This document shows, piece by piece, positions 16,294 to 26,500 of a stretch of 45,613 nucleotides of DNA; position 1 is the stretch's first letter; each line of letters begins with the position of its first letter. Source of the DNA: CAZUCE01 sp964619265 (GTDB taxonomy: Bacteria > Planctomycetota > UBA1135 > GCA-002686595); NCBI GenBank assembly GCA_964619265.1, contig CAZUCE010000035.1, positions 1 through 45,613 of the forward strand, in the 5' to 3' direction. The translations under genes and the position numbers were made by a program. Below the pieces are notes generated by a model that worked only from the letters and a program-made list of their open reading frames with translations, did no database searches and was not told the DNA's origin.

Positions 16294-18177
16294 TCAAGCC
16301 TCCTCAGCCGGTTCGCGCGGTTCCGCTTCGCTCCCCTCTGTCGTGCGCTCCAGGGATTGCAGCTCCCAGTACCGCCGATACAACTTGCTCTTAGCGAATA
16401 GCTCGTCGTGGGTGCCGCTGGCCGTGATCTGGCCGCCGTCGAGCACGTGCAGGATGTCCGCGCGGCGCGCCGTGGCGAGCCGGTGCGCGATGACCAGGGT
16501 CGTGCGGCCTTCGAACAGCCGGTGCATGGCGGCTTGTACGATCGATTCGGAGTCCGGATCGAGCGAGCTGGTGGCTTCGTCTAGCAGCAGGAGCTTTGGG
16601 TTGGCCAAGAACGCGCGGGCGATCGCCAGGCGCTGGCGTTGGCCGGCTGAGAGCCGCACGCCGCGTTCGCCGACCTGCGTGTCGAAACCGCTCGCGCCGT
16701 CCTGTCCGTCCAGGGCCTCGATGAACTCGGAAGCGCCTGCGGCCTCGACTGCATCCCGCAGTTGTTGATCCGTAGCCTCGGGTGCTCCGAGCCGCAGGTT
16801 GTCGGCGATCGTCCCGCTGAACAGGAACACTTCCTGGGGAACCACACCGATGGACTGACGCAGGTCGCGCAGCGGAATCGTGGCGAGCTCGCGCCCGTCC
16901 AGGCGAATCGTGCCGGAGGCCGGGTCGTAGAATCGCAGCAAGAGCGAAAACAGCGTGCTCTTGCCCGAGCCGCTCGGGCCCACGAGCGCAATCAGCTGTC
17001 CCGCGCGGATATCGAGCGACACATTTTCGAGGGATGGCTTGTCGGAGCCTGTGTAGGTGTGGTGGACCGCTTCGAGGACCAAGTCGCCACGCTCGAGTCG
17101 GAACGGTTTCGCGCCTTCGGGGTCCTTGATCTCGGGGTCCGTATCGAGGATTTCAAACAGGCGCGCACTCGCACCTTTCAGCTCGCGATAGCCGGCGTAG
17201 AGGCCGCCCAACTGACCGACCGAGATGGCCACGGAAAAGGTGTAGAGCAGAAAGGCGGTGAGCGCGCCGGCGGTGAGCTCTCCGCGCGCCATCAATTCGC
17301 CGCCGTAGCCGAGCACCAGCGCGAACGAGGAAAACGCGGCGAAGGTGACTGCGCCCCCAAAAGCTGCGCTGAGGCGCACGTTGTGGAGTTGGACTCCAAG
17401 CAGCTCGCCGAGCTGCCCGCCGTAGCGTTCGATCAGCGAGCTTTCAGCGTGGTGAGCCTGGATCGTGCGAATCCCTGAGAAGGTCTCCTCGGCGAGCGCG
17501 GAGGCTTCGGCGGTTTCGTCGCGCGCGCGCTTTGAGATCTTCTCGAGCCGAATGCCGAAGAACATGGCGACGATCACAACCGGCGGAACGACCAGCAGCG
17601 CGACGAAGGTGAGCTTCGGCTGTAGGACGAACAGGATGACCAAGGTGCCGAGGAAGCGTGCCGCGGCTTGAAGTCCGCCGGGGATCTGTGAGGTCAGTGC
17701 GCTCTTGACGACCCCCAGGTCCGAGCCGAGGCGGGAGAGCAGTTCGCCGACACGACGCTGATCGTAGAAGCCGGGGGACAGGCCGACCAACTTGTCAAAG
17801 AGCTGGGCGCGCAGATCGCGGAGCAAGCGGGCGCCGGCCGAACCGAGCAGGTAACTCTCGCCAAATCCCACCAAACCGAGGACGGCGAATAGAACGATCA
17901 GGCCGCCGACGACCTGGCGCAGCTCGGTCGTGGTGGCTTTCTCGAGCGCTGAGTCGACCACGTCGCCGGCGAGCTTTGGAATCGCAAGTCCGATCGAACT
18001 GGCCAGCAGCATCAGCGCGGTGGCCGCAAGGAGCCGGCGGAGGTGCGGCCGCGCGAGTCCAAAGAGCCTGCCGAAGGGAACCGGGGGAGAGTCCTCGGTG
18101 GTCTTGCCGGGAGAGGGGGCCGAATTCGCTTTCAAAGGGAGTCCCAAGTGCCGGGCCGTGAGCACCGGAGGGCCCAT
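16294..18177 (-). CDS. ABC transporter, fused permease and ATPase (MsbA/lipid-exporter type)
   Basis: The 627-residue protein has an N-terminal membrane domain with about six helices, starting near residue 48, and a C-terminal ATPase. Walker A is GPSGSGKST, the signature is LSAGQRQRLAIARAF, Walker B is LLLLDEATSSLD and the H-loop is VIAHRL. Half-size exporters of this kind dimerise and move lipids, peptides or drugs across the inner membrane. The substrate cannot be told. The first 40 residues are weakly structured and a later start is possible. It lies 81 bases upstream, in genome coordinates, of the sigma-fusion start, on the same strand but downstream of nothing obvious, so it is probably its own transcription unit. 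Confidence 0.93.
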   Translation of the reverse strand: MGPPVLTARHLGLPLKANSAPSPGKTTEDSPPVPFGRLFGLARPHLRRLLAATALMLLASSIGLAIPKLAGDVVDSALEKATTTELRQVVGGLIVLFAVLGLVGFGESYLLGSAGARLLRDLRAQLFDKLVGLSPGFYDQRRVGELLSRLGSDLGVVKSALTSQIPGGLQAAARFLGTLVILFVLQPKLTFVALLVVPPVVIVAMFFGIRLEKISKRARDETAEASALAEETFSGIRTIQAHHAESSLIERYGGQLGELLGVQLHNVRLSAAFGGAVTFAAFSSFALVLGYGGELMARGELTAGALTAFLLYTFSVAISVGQLGGLYAGYRELKGASARLFEILDTDPEIKDPEGAKPFRLERGDLVLEAVHHTYTGSDKPSLENVSLDIRAGQLIALVGPSGSGKSTLFSLLLRFYDPASGTIRLDGRELATIPLRDLRQSIGVVPQEVFLFSGTIADNLRLGAPEATDQQLRDAVEAAGASEFIEALDGQDGASGFDTQVGERGVRLSAGQRQRLAIARAFLANPKLLLLDEATSSLDPDSESIVQAAMHRLFEGRTTLVIAHRLATARRADILHVLDGGQITASGTHDELFAKSKLYRRYWELQSLERTTEGSEAEPREPAEEA

Positions 18178-18528
18178 GGTAGAGGCCGGGCACGCAATCC
18201 CTGGGCGCCTCTGCGGGCGGGGAGTCTTTTTTTTGAAGCGCAGAGCTACGACCCAGGAGTCACCGCCGGCGACTCGTAGCCCGTTCTTTTGCTCTCTGAG
18301 TCTTGTTACGGGTGGCGAGCGGACGCGACCGAGCCGGGCTTGGACTTGGCTGGCCAGCAGCGGATCCAGGTGACCTTGGCCGATCCGAATGGGCGCCCAG
18401 AATTCGCGGACTCACAGGGCCCCTCCCCAAACGCCGGAGTCCTGGATCCAAACGGCAGCGAATCCGGCGAGCTGCCGGAGTTGCTGGGGTTCGGTCGGAC
18501 GGACGAGACCCAGCGATTTCTATCGATG
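18178..18528. other. 351-base gene-free stretch with a hairpin and a T-run
   Basis: No frame here resembles a gene. It holds an eight-base T-run at about 18229-18236 and an inverted repeat at 18245-18280 with arms GCTACGA and TCGTAGC. Both may mark the end of the NTF2-like gene transcript (minus strand) or the promoter region of the ABC transporter gene. Confidence 0.35.
18245..18280. terminator. possible terminator stem-loop
   Basis: Perfect seven-base arms GCTACGA and TCGTAGC enclose a smaller GTC/GAC pairing around a GC-rich loop. It is located about 250 bases after the minus-strand NTF2-like gene. On the plus strand TTCTTTT follows, but no plus gene ends here, so its role is uncertain. 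Confidence 0.3.
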
Positions 18529-19083
18529 CTAGGAGCCGAGGCGCTCCGGCACAGGCAGCGAATCACCTGCGTACTGGGTCGTGAACGACGCCACCTTCCA
18601 GGTATCGCCATCTAGAACGAGTTGCAGGCTGTCGATTCCGCGGCGATCCGGCGGGGACCCGGGCACGAAGGCGTCAAACGTGACCCAGGCGTGTGCGATC
18701 CCCCCAAAGACCTCCAGCTTTGCGTTCACGATGGCCTCATGCAGTCCGGTGCTGCCGACTTGAGTTTGGGTGATCCAGCGTCGGAACTCCTCGAGGAACG
18801 GATCTTGACCGGTTCCTCTTGGCGAAACTCCTTTCGTGGCCGGGGGAAAGAAGCTAGCCCCCGGGGCGAACAGGGCGCGCATTCGCTCCCAGTCCGCCTC
18901 CGATCCTGGGTCGAAGCAAAAGGCCGAGTAGAGCTGATCGAGCATCCGCCGAATCGCCGCGTGCTCCACCTGGGAAGAACGGAGGGATTCGAGGTCCCCG
19001 GAAACGGCACTGGCCCTGCAGGCTCCGAGAGCCAACAGGGCCAGCGCCAAGGCTGCGGGAGGTTGTCGGGCTCGCTGCTGCAT
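18529..19083 (-). CDS. NTF2/SnoaL-like lipoprotein of unknown function
   Basis: The 184-residue protein starts, by my choice, at ATG 19083, giving a signal sequence rich in Ala and Leu that ends in LALGAC, a plausible lipobox with Cys modified. The mature part has the SnoaL/NTF2 pattern: an N-terminal helix pair (AIRRMLDQLYSAF), a DWERMRALFAPGASFF block and final beta strands LQLVLDGDTWKVASFT. This fold binds small molecules or has no enzyme function in many cases. It follows the reprolysin-like protease gene by 27 bases on the same strand, so the two are probably co-transcribed. The upstream eight codons in frame are likely untranslated. Confidence 0.75.
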   Translation of the reverse strand: MQQRARQPPAALALALLALGACRASAVSGDLESLRSSQVEHAAIRRMLDQLYSAFCFDPGSEADWERMRALFAPGASFFPPATKGVSPRGTGQDPFLEEFRRWITQTQVGSTGLHEAIVNAKLEVFGGIAHAWVTFDAFVPGSPPDRRGIDSLQLVLDGDTWKVASFTTQYAGDSLPVPERLGS

Positions 19084-19110
19084 GGAAAGCAGCGTAGCCC
19101 AAGCCACTCG

Positions 19111-20991
19111 CTAGAACAGAACCGTACCGAGCTCGATGTTGCTCGAGATCAGCGGACCGAATGGCTGGGACGTGCTGAGTACGACCGACTGGAAGTAGAG
19201 CGTCGTTCCCGGGGACACCGCACCGGCGATCGACACCGAGAAGTTCGCGGACCCCGTCGTCGGGTTGACCGGGAAGGTTCCAAGCAGGAACAGGTCGGTC
19301 AGGTTCGCGCCGATGCCGATATCGAGAAGTCCAGGGATCGAGCTGGGCTGGAGCGTCAAGGACAGCAGCAAGAAGTGGAGATCGCCAGGCTGGCCCCCCA
19401 TTTCGACTTCGATGGGAACCGCGGAGAACAGGACGTTGCCGATGCCATTCAGGTCAATGGCAGGCTCGTCGTTGAAGCCGACCGGAATATCGACTTCCAC
19501 GGAGTCCGCTCCTTGCTGAAGCTCGATGGTCGTCGTGCCGACCGTCAGGGGAGCCGTCAGGTTCACGGTCATGAGGAAGTCGTTGATGATCGCGAACTGC
19601 GGCGGGACCGAGGTCGCCGGGACGCCATTCACTAGAACGCCGGTGATGCCCTCGAACCCGATGCCTTGCAGGGTAACCGTCGAAGAGGAGGTCGGGTTGA
19701 CCACCTCCACGCTGGCCGGGCTGAAGTTCAACACCGCCGGCGGCGGGTTGCTCGTGCTGCCTTGATCCAGGCACGGGCGGGTCGCGGCGAAATTCGTGAT
19801 CTGGGGAATGGTCTGAGTGGGGCTGAAGCGGTTCGCCCCAGTGAGGCTCGCGTTCATCGTGAACGAGGGAGCCCCGCAGGAGCAGTGATCCGCGCTCCAG
19901 TTGTGACCCAGCTCGTGCGCCGTGAGGTCGGTCGTTGTCGCAAAGCCGAAGCAACAGTCGGACTCGGACAAGCCGTAGGCGCTGAAGTTGTTGCAGATCG
20001 TGCCGAGAAAGGCAACTCCGATGGTGGGTGCCTGCAAGTTCTTACCTGTGAACAGGTGCGCCACGTCGCGCTGGATCGAAGTCTGGTTTTGGTTCCACTC
20101 GTTGCGGAATTGGGTGAGAAGCGTGCCGGCGTTGTTGCTGGTGTACGGATTGTTGGAATTAGTGCGCACCAGGATGGTTGTGATCTCGTGCGTGATGCCG
20201 ACGTCGCCCTCGTACTGCTGGTTGATGACGTTCATGACGGTCTCGATCCGGCTCTGCACTGCTTGAGTGCTGCCGTAGTCCTGGAAGTACTCGAAGTCCG
20301 CATCGAAGGCGAGCTCGGCCACCAGGAGGGCGGAGCCGAAAGCCACCGCAGGCATGTCCCGTTCGTTGCCGGTCGAACCGTTTAGGGAGGCGAACTCCTT
20401 TGCGAAGGAATCGTCTACTCCGCAGGCATGGGGCATGGGGCGGACATCCGAGTCGCTGTACAGGGCGTAGCTACGCTCCGTCGCGCCTTCGATTTCAAGC
20501 CCGACGGGCTCCATCCATAGGCGGCTGCCGTCCGGCAGTTCGATTTGGGCGTGGAGACCATCCTCCTGCCATCCGGCTGCGACGCTCGAGCCCGGCTGGT
20601 CGAGCAGTTCGCCGCGGTAGGTGGTGAGCAAGGCGGGCTCCACCGCGACGAGCTTTCCATCGCCGCGATCTTCGAGGACCTGGAAGTCGGCAGCCCGGTT
20701 CGAGTGGGGCTCCAGCATCAGTCGGTGCGCTGCGCCGTCCACGGGGATCACCACGCTGGTCGAATGCCCCGGGGCGCCTTCGAGATCGAGATTGACGACG
20801 TCGACGTGCAGAAGATTCAGGGCAGCCGCCGTGTCGCGCTCGATGCGCGACATCGGAGCACGGTCCACCGCATGGGTGTGGGCCGCGTGATCGTGTGTCG
20901 AGTGATCGTGGGCCAAATGGCCCTGGGCGAATGCCGCAGGCGTCACGAGAGTGGCGGCTAGCGGAAAGAGAAGCGATCGGAGTCCGTTCAT
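19111..20991 (-). CDS. secreted reprolysin-like (M12) metalloprotease with TIG domain
   Basis: The 626-residue product starts at ATG 20991 with a signal peptide ending near AAFAQG. A His-rich segment, AHDHSTHDHAAHTHA, follows directly (about residues 27-41). A propeptide-like region runs to about 215, then the peptidase domain with HELGHNWSADH at residues 359-369. This is the HExxHxxxxxH zinc site, with Ser where Gly is usual. Several paired cysteines (CCF, CSC) surround it. An IPT/TIG immunoglobulin-like domain spans about 417-505, and the last 120 residues resemble a C-terminal beta domain found in many planctomycete secreted proteins. The frame extends 89 codons upstream, but that part lacks secretion features. 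Gene order suggests co-expression with the NTF2-like lipoprotein. Confidence 0.88.
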   Translation of the reverse strand: MNGLRSLLFPLAATLVTPAAFAQGHLAHDHSTHDHAAHTHAVDRAPMSRIERDTAAALNLLHVDVVNLDLEGAPGHSTSVVIPVDGAAHRLMLEPHSNRAADFQVLEDRGDGKLVAVEPALLTTYRGELLDQPGSSVAAGWQEDGLHAQIELPDGSRLWMEPVGLEIEGATERSYALYSDSDVRPMPHACGVDDSFAKEFASLNGSTGNERDMPAVAFGSALLVAELAFDADFEYFQDYGSTQAVQSRIETVMNVINQQYEGDVGITHEITTILVRTNSNNPYTSNNAGTLLTQFRNEWNQNQTSIQRDVAHLFTGKNLQAPTIGVAFLGTICNNFSAYGLSESDCCFGFATTTDLTAHELGHNWSADHCSCGAPSFTMNASLTGANRFSPTQTIPQITNFAATRPCLDQGSTSNPPPAVLNFSPASVEVVNPTSSSTVTLQGIGFEGITGVLVNGVPATSVPPQFAIINDFLMTVNLTAPLTVGTTTIELQQGADSVEVDIPVGFNDEPAIDLNGIGNVLFSAVPIEVEMGGQPGDLHFLLLSLTLQPSSIPGLLDIGIGANLTDLFLLGTFPVNPTTGSANFSVSIAGAVSPGTTLYFQSVVLSTSQPFGPLISSNIELGTVLF

Positions 20992-21450
20992 GGGATTGCT
21001 AAGAAGGGCAGACGCGGCCGAAGCTTCGGGCGTGAAGTCGGGCAGCTCGGGAAACGGGAAGCGAATGGTGCCGAACGGGGAACGGATCGGCTTGTCGTGG
21101 GAAGGCCACCTTGGGCGGCGGGCGCATGCGCGAATGGGTTTGGACCTTGGTTCGGGAAGCCAAGTTCCCTCGGTCTTCTTCAAAGGTCCGGTGACCCCCC
21201 CGGCCCCCGCCTTCGTTGTCTGAAGAGGGCTCCGGAGCTGATCTCGGGCAGCACTCACCGCCTAGTCTCGGGGGGTGCGATTGGGACCCGAATCCTGGGC
21301 AAAAGTTGCTCTACGGGCCTCCTAGGGCCATGGAAGTTCCAAATGGGCTCTCGGAGGACCGTGCAGCCGGCCCTAAAAGTACCCCGAAGCCAGCCTCCAC
21401 GGGCTGTGCAAACGACGAGTTTTGCCCGTTCCGGCGGCCCTCTCAGCCGG
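20992..21450. other. 459-base gene-free stretch before the protease gene
   Basis: Between the start of the M12 protease gene and the stop of the glycosyltransferase gene I see no supported gene. The open frames present lack family features. It probably holds the protease promoter and the end of the upstream transcript. No clear promoter boxes or terminator stand out. Confidence 0.4.
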
Positions 21451-22308
21451 CTACTTGTGTCGAAAAATGGCCTCGGAGTCGACCTGATAGGCCTTGTACT
21501 CACTGCAGACCGGAAAGCCGGATGAGATTGGATAGACGCTTGCGTCGGGATCGCAAGCGGGGTTGGTTCGGGTCTGACCGGTGAATGGCTTGAATCGGTA
21601 GGCGCTCCCGAAGTAGTGCCGGTAAAGCACGAGGTTCAGGGCAACCATGTTGTGGTTGCGGTCGTTGTCCAGAGCGCTCAAGGCTTCTGTCATGTGGGTT
21701 AGGAACGCGATGAGATCCTCCCGGCGCCCGCCCAAAACGCCGGCGTTGAACAGGGGTTGTTCAAGGAAGCGAGAGTCTCCGGCAAGGCCAAGCGGTCCAG
21801 CCGACTCATCCAGTTTGGATCGCATCCAGTCGCTACAGCGGATCTTGTCCCACCGATCGCGCCCCACGAAAATCCGGGCGCGGCGTTCGAGCAACTTGGC
21901 TGGGTTGCCCCCCAAAGTTACGTCCGAGATATCCGTGGCGAAGGCGCCGCGTACGGGAAGCCCACGCAGCAAGTCCAAGTACAGGAAGAAGCGCTCGTCG
22001 TTCAAGGAGTAGGAGCCGAGGGAGCAGCGTAGGAAACGAATGTCCTCTGTTTCAAACCGCTGCACAAACTCCGGAGCTAGGTCATCGTGCAAGACGATCG
22101 CTCGTAAACCGTGCTCCCGAACGCTTCCGTACCAAGCAGCCAGGTACGACTCGTCGTTGTTTCGGACCACCATCCGATCTTGACGGGTGTTCTCCTGGGG
22201 GTCTGCGCGCGACGTGAAGTAGGTCGAGAGCACAGGGACATCGCTGGGACCGAAGCGCCCTTGGATGGAGCGCGCTGTATCGAGCAGGTTCCGGGCGGGT
22301 GAGATCAT
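21451..22308 (-). CDS. putative glycosyltransferase, GT-A-like
   Basis: This 285-residue protein is not one I can name. Features that suggest a GT-A fold are a hydrophobic strand leading to a DISDV motif (GAFATDISDV), which fits a DxD metal site, then FNAGVLGGRREDL, a motif typical of glycosyltransferase acceptor regions, and the MVALNLVLYRHY helix. No membrane segment or signal peptide is visible. The start is ATG 22308. It follows the SRPBCC gene by 30 bases on the same strand and is probably in one transcript with it. The sugar donor and acceptor cannot be inferred. Confidence 0.6.
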   Translation of the reverse strand: MISPARNLLDTARSIQGRFGPSDVPVLSTYFTSRADPQENTRQDRMVVRNNDESYLAAWYGSVREHGLRAIVLHDDLAPEFVQRFETEDIRFLRCSLGSYSLNDERFFLYLDLLRGLPVRGAFATDISDVTLGGNPAKLLERRARIFVGRDRWDKIRCSDWMRSKLDESAGPLGLAGDSRFLEQPLFNAGVLGGRREDLIAFLTHMTEALSALDNDRNHNMVALNLVLYRHYFGSAYRFKPFTGQTRTNPACDPDASVYPISSGFPVCSEYKAYQVDSEAIFRHK

Positions 22309-22338
22309 GGAGTGCGGGCCAGAGCTGTCCTGTCGCTG

Positions 22339-22788
22339 TCAGGCTTGCTGAATGGAGTCTCGAATGGCCTCGAGATCTTGCAACATGCACTTTTTCATCG
22401 TGCCGCCTAGCAGCAGGTTGAAAACAGGAGCCATGACCTTCGCTCCGAACGACTGGGCTGTGCTGGTGAAGGCCCAGGTGACCGTCGTTCCGCCGTCGTC
22501 GGGCACGAATGAGAAGCGCGTGGAGTAGCGCATGCCGTGGGAGGCAGCCTCGACGGTGTAGCCCTTGGGAGGATCGAAACCGGTCACCCACATCTCTTCG
22601 GTGGCCTCTTTCTTGAACATCATCCGGGTCTCGCGCCAGCGAGTCCCGTTTCCAAACGGACCCTCTGTGAGCAGCTCGGTGGAGACGATGCTCGGAATTC
22701 GGTCGACGGCTTTTTCGAGGTCGGTGTAAGCCTGGAAGACCTGGTTTAGCTCCGCGGCGACGTGTGTGGAAACGGTGATTTCGGCCAT
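22339..22788 (-). CDS. SRPBCC (START/Bet v1-like) family protein
   Basis: The 149-residue product starts at ATG 22788 (MAEITVST). It shows the pattern of a polyketide-cyclase/START-type fold: HVAAELNQVFQAYTDLEKAV at the N-terminus, a GTRWRETR strand, TVTWAFTST strands and a long C-terminal helix MKKCMLQDLEAIRDSI. These proteins bind hydrophobic ligands in a deep cavity. The open frame extends 41 codons upstream, but those codons overlap the divergent thymidine kinase promoter region. It is followed by the putative glycosyltransferase gene. Confidence 0.85.
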   Translation of the reverse strand: MAEITVSTHVAAELNQVFQAYTDLEKAVDRIPSIVSTELLTEGPFGNGTRWRETRMMFKKEATEEMWVTGFDPPKGYTVEAASHGMRYSTRFSFVPDDGGTTVTWAFTSTAQSFGAKVMAPVFNLLLGGTMKKCMLQDLEAIRDSIQQA

Positions 22789-22991
22789 GACTCGACAACC
22801 CTGGAGGGCGAGGCCCTGTGGACGCTCCCGAGAGACAATCCTCCCGGGTGGGTTTCCTCCCGGGCGCGCACCCCGGGCGCGCAACAGAGCAGCGGAATGA
22901 GTAGCTCCCATGGTACCTCCGAGGAACTCCGGCTCCGTCCCAGGGAGTGTTGTCCAAGGCTGCCCCGGTGTGCCAATCTGCCTCCCGCGCC

Positions 22992-23597
22992 ATGGCCAAG
23001 CTCTACTTCAACTACTCCACGATGAACGCCGGAAAGTCGACGATCCTGCTCCAGGCGGATCACAACTACCGGGAACGTGGGATGCGGACCCTGCTCCTGA
23101 CCGCCGCGATCGACGACCGGGCTGGTCCGGGGCGAATCGCGAGCCGGATCGGCATCGAGGCGGAAGCCCAGAACTTCTCCGCCGGGGACGATTTGTTCCG
23201 CCGCGTGGACGAAGAGCACGCCCGCGGATCGATCGCCTGCGTGCTGGTCGACGAAGCTCAATTCCTCGAGCCCGCTCAAGTCTGGCAGTTGGCGCGGGTG
23301 ACCGATGACCTAGGGATCCCGGTGATGACCTATGGACTGCGCGTGGACTTCCGAGGTGAGCCGTTTCCGGGGTCGGCCGCGCTGTTGGCGTTGGCCGACG
23401 CCCTGCGAGAGATCCGAACGATTTGTCATTGCGGCCGAAAGGCGACCATGGTGATTCGCCAAGACGAGCAAGGCCAGGTGATCACCGACGGAGATCAAGT
23501 CCAGATCGGAGGCGATGAGACCTACGTGTCGCTGTGCCGCATTCACTGGCGCAAGGCGTTCGGGCCCCAGCCGAACGGACGCCCTGCTCAGAGTTGA
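22992..23597 (+). CDS. tdk: thymidine kinase
   Basis: Thymidine kinase phosphorylates thymidine in the nucleotide salvage pathway. The 201-residue length is normal for the bacterial TK1 type. Motifs are the P-loop region STMNAGKST near the start, the DEAQFL block, the lasso region with CHCGRKATMV, and YVSLCRIHW, giving the zinc-binding Cys set. ATG 22992 is chosen because family members begin MAKLYF-like just before the P-loop. It is divergent from the SRPBCC gene, and its stop overlaps the stop of the tandem UvrA gene on the opposite strand by ten bases. Confidence 0.95.
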   Translation: MAKLYFNYSTMNAGKSTILLQADHNYRERGMRTLLLTAAIDDRAGPGRIASRIGIEAEAQNFSAGDDLFRRVDEEHARGSIACVLVDEAQFLEPAQVWQLARVTDDLGIPVMTYGLRVDFRGEPFPGSAALLALADALREIRTICHCGRKATMVIRQDEQGQVITDGDQVQIGGDETYVSLCRIHWRKAFGPQPNGRPAQS

Positions 23598-26500
23598 CCC
23601 TTGGAGACCTGGTGCAACGCCTCGCGATCGGTGACGCACAGGACCGCGCAACCGGCTTCGGTGAATCTGCGCAAAGCCTGAACGAGCCAGCTCAAGTCGC
23701 GCTCGCTCAGGCCCCGAGCTGGATCGTCGAGCAGCAGGAGCGTGCCAGCCTTGGGATTCGCAAGCAGCGCGGCGAGCGCTAGCCGCTGGCGTTCACCTCC
23801 CGACAGGCTGCGGGTGCTGCGGCCCAGGGAAAGGTGTCCTAGGCCAACGCTTTGCAGGGCATGGACTGCGGCTTGCAAACGCCCTTCAGGAAGCGAGGCG
23901 ATCGACTCGGCCGGCGTATCCAGGAACTCTGCGGGCGTGAGGTCTTCCCGGCGAACAGCCAGGACTTCGGGGCGAAAGCGAGCTCCTGCGCAGACTGGAC
24001 ACGGAATCGCGAGGTCGGACATAAAGTCCATCGCCACAAGTTCCTGCCCGCTGCCGCGACAGGTGGGGCAGCGTCCCTTGGGGCTGAGGTAGGAGAACGC
24101 CGCTTTGGGTAGGTCCTGTCCACAGGCTGCTGCGGCCTGGGCAAACAGCTCTTGAAAGGCCGGCATTCCTTTGAGGGCATGCAGAACGGTCGTGGCTGTC
24201 ACCAGGCCGGAGCCCCGGACGACCCTTTGGAAGGGGCATGGACTGGCCCGTTCGATGGATTCAAAGAGCGGCCGGGGGTCGTCCAGCCGTGCGCAAATGA
24301 GACCCTGGCGAGGAACGGCCAGGGCCCACTCCGGCTGGTCGAAGAAGTCCGGATCTACCGAAGGAATGGAAGCCAGCGCGTTCGGCTTGAAGCACTCCGA
24401 GTGGAGCCGCTTGAGGTCTAGTTCCGACCGCGGCCCGGATGTGGTGACTTGCCCGCCGTTCGGCCCCGCGCCAGGACCAAGCGTGAGGACGTGGTCGGCA
24501 GCCTCGAAGATCACGCGGCGATGGGTGACGACGACCACGGTGTTGCCCTCCGCGGCGAGGCGGCGCAGGCGCCCAGCCAGCTGGGCGGCTGCAGCTTCGG
24601 ACAGGCCGGCGCTCGGCTCGTCGAGCACCAGCGTGGTCCCGGAAAGATCCGCGCGGAGGATCGACGCGAGGCGGAGGCGCTGAAGCTCGGAGCGGGTGAG
24701 CGAGCGAGCCGGCCGAGAGATCACGAGGGCCCCAAGACCCATTTCGACGAAGCTCTCGAAGCGCTCCCTGAGTTCTGGCCACAGCGTGGCCAAGGCCGGC
24801 GAGGCGTCCCGGCGAGCCTCGAGCGAATCGTGGAGCTCGTCGAAGGAGAATTGAACCGCGTCTCGATAGGCGAGTCCTTCGACGGACGCGCCGGCAACCT
24901 CTTCAGCCAACCCGGTCTGACCGCAGCGCCTGCAGGCTTCTGCCGAGAGTGGTTCGCGCCACTCCTCGGCGCGCTTTTGACCGCTGCGCTTGGCTGCTTC
25001 CACCTCGGTTAGGTGGTGCAGTCCATCCCAGGTCCCCCGGAAGCTGTGCGTTCCCTTGCGCGCCCCACGCTCGTATTCCCAACGCACGTCGAGAACGCGG
25101 CCGGGTAACCCATGGAGCACCAGGGAGCGCACGGATTGGGGGAGGTCGTTCCAAGGACCGGAAAGATCGTGGCCGGTCGCAGCACGCATCGTGGCGACGT
25201 GTTGCCCGCCGGGCTCCGTGAAGAAGGTCCCCGGCTTGGTCGCGTGAAACGCGCCGCCTGCGATCGAGCGGGTTCCGTCGATCTGAAGGCCAGCTTCGGT
25301 GCAGCGTTCGAGAGTCCCCTTGCCCTGGCAGGAAGGGCAGGGCGCGAGGCCGCCTTCCGGACGGAAGTGGGCTGCGGTTCGAGCCTGCTCCGAATCGCTG
25401 CAGCGCGACCAGAGGAGGCGAAGCAACGGGCTCAGTCCGGCCAAGGTGCCCACGGTCGAGCGATCGTTCGGTTCCGGAGCCGTTTGCCGTATCGCCAAGG
25501 TTGGCGTAAGGCCATTTGCGGTTCGGAACGAAGGGCGTGGCAAACGGCGGACGAACCTTCGAACCTGAAACGGCAGGGACTCCGCATATCGGTGCCAGGC
25601 TTCCGCCGCGAGGGTGTCGAACGCTAGCGAGGACTTCCCACTGCCCGAGGGTCCGAGGATCGCGGTGACCTTCCCGTGGGGAATCTCGACGTCGATCGTT
25701 CGCAGGTTGTGCGTGGTCACGCCCCGCAGCTCGATGGCCCGCGGCGGCGACGAACGCGGATGGCGCGGAGGAGTAGCCGTGCGAGCCGCTTCGAGCGCGT
25801 CCTCTAGCCTGCAGGGCGCCGCCACTCCGGCCTTGAGTTCAATCAGGTGGTCGGCCGCCGCCCAGAGCTGGCGATGATGGGAGATCGCGACGATCGTGTG
25901 ACCGGCGGCCAATAACTTGTCGTAAGCGTCAAGCAGTCGGGTCAGATCGCTCGGATGCAGTCCGCGGTCGGGTTCATCGAAGGCGAAGAGCGTTTTGGTG
26001 CGGGCCGGCTTCCCAAGGAGTGTGGCGAGCCGAATCCGCTGGGACTCGCCGCTGCTCAGCGTGGTAGACGAGGTTCCAAGACGCAGGTAACCGATGCCGA
26101 GCTCGGTCATCGCACGCAGGGTCGGCTCGATCGCCGGATCGCTTGCGAACGCCTCCGCGGCCAGTTCGATCGGCAATTCGAGAACGTCCGCGATCGTGCG
26201 GCCCTTCAGCGTTACTTCGAGCACTTCGGGTCGGTAACGCCGGCCGCGGCAAGCGGGGCAGGTGTGAACGGCGTCGTCGAGCAAATGCAATCCCACGCGC
26301 ACGACGCCGAGTCCTTCGCAGGTCGCACAGCGCCCTTGTGTGGAGTTGAAGGAAAATGCGGACGCGGAGAGGCCGTTTTGTTTGGCTGCGCCGGTTGCGG
26401 CGAAGCGCTTGCGGATCGTGTCGAACACCCCGGACCAGGTCGCGGGAGTGCTGCGCGAGGAGCGTCCCATCGGACGCGCATCGACGGCGGAGACCCGCGC

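Noticed and set aside
18622..19635. A 337-residue plus-strand open frame
   Set aside because: It is antisense to the NTF2-like and M12 genes and shows no domain features.
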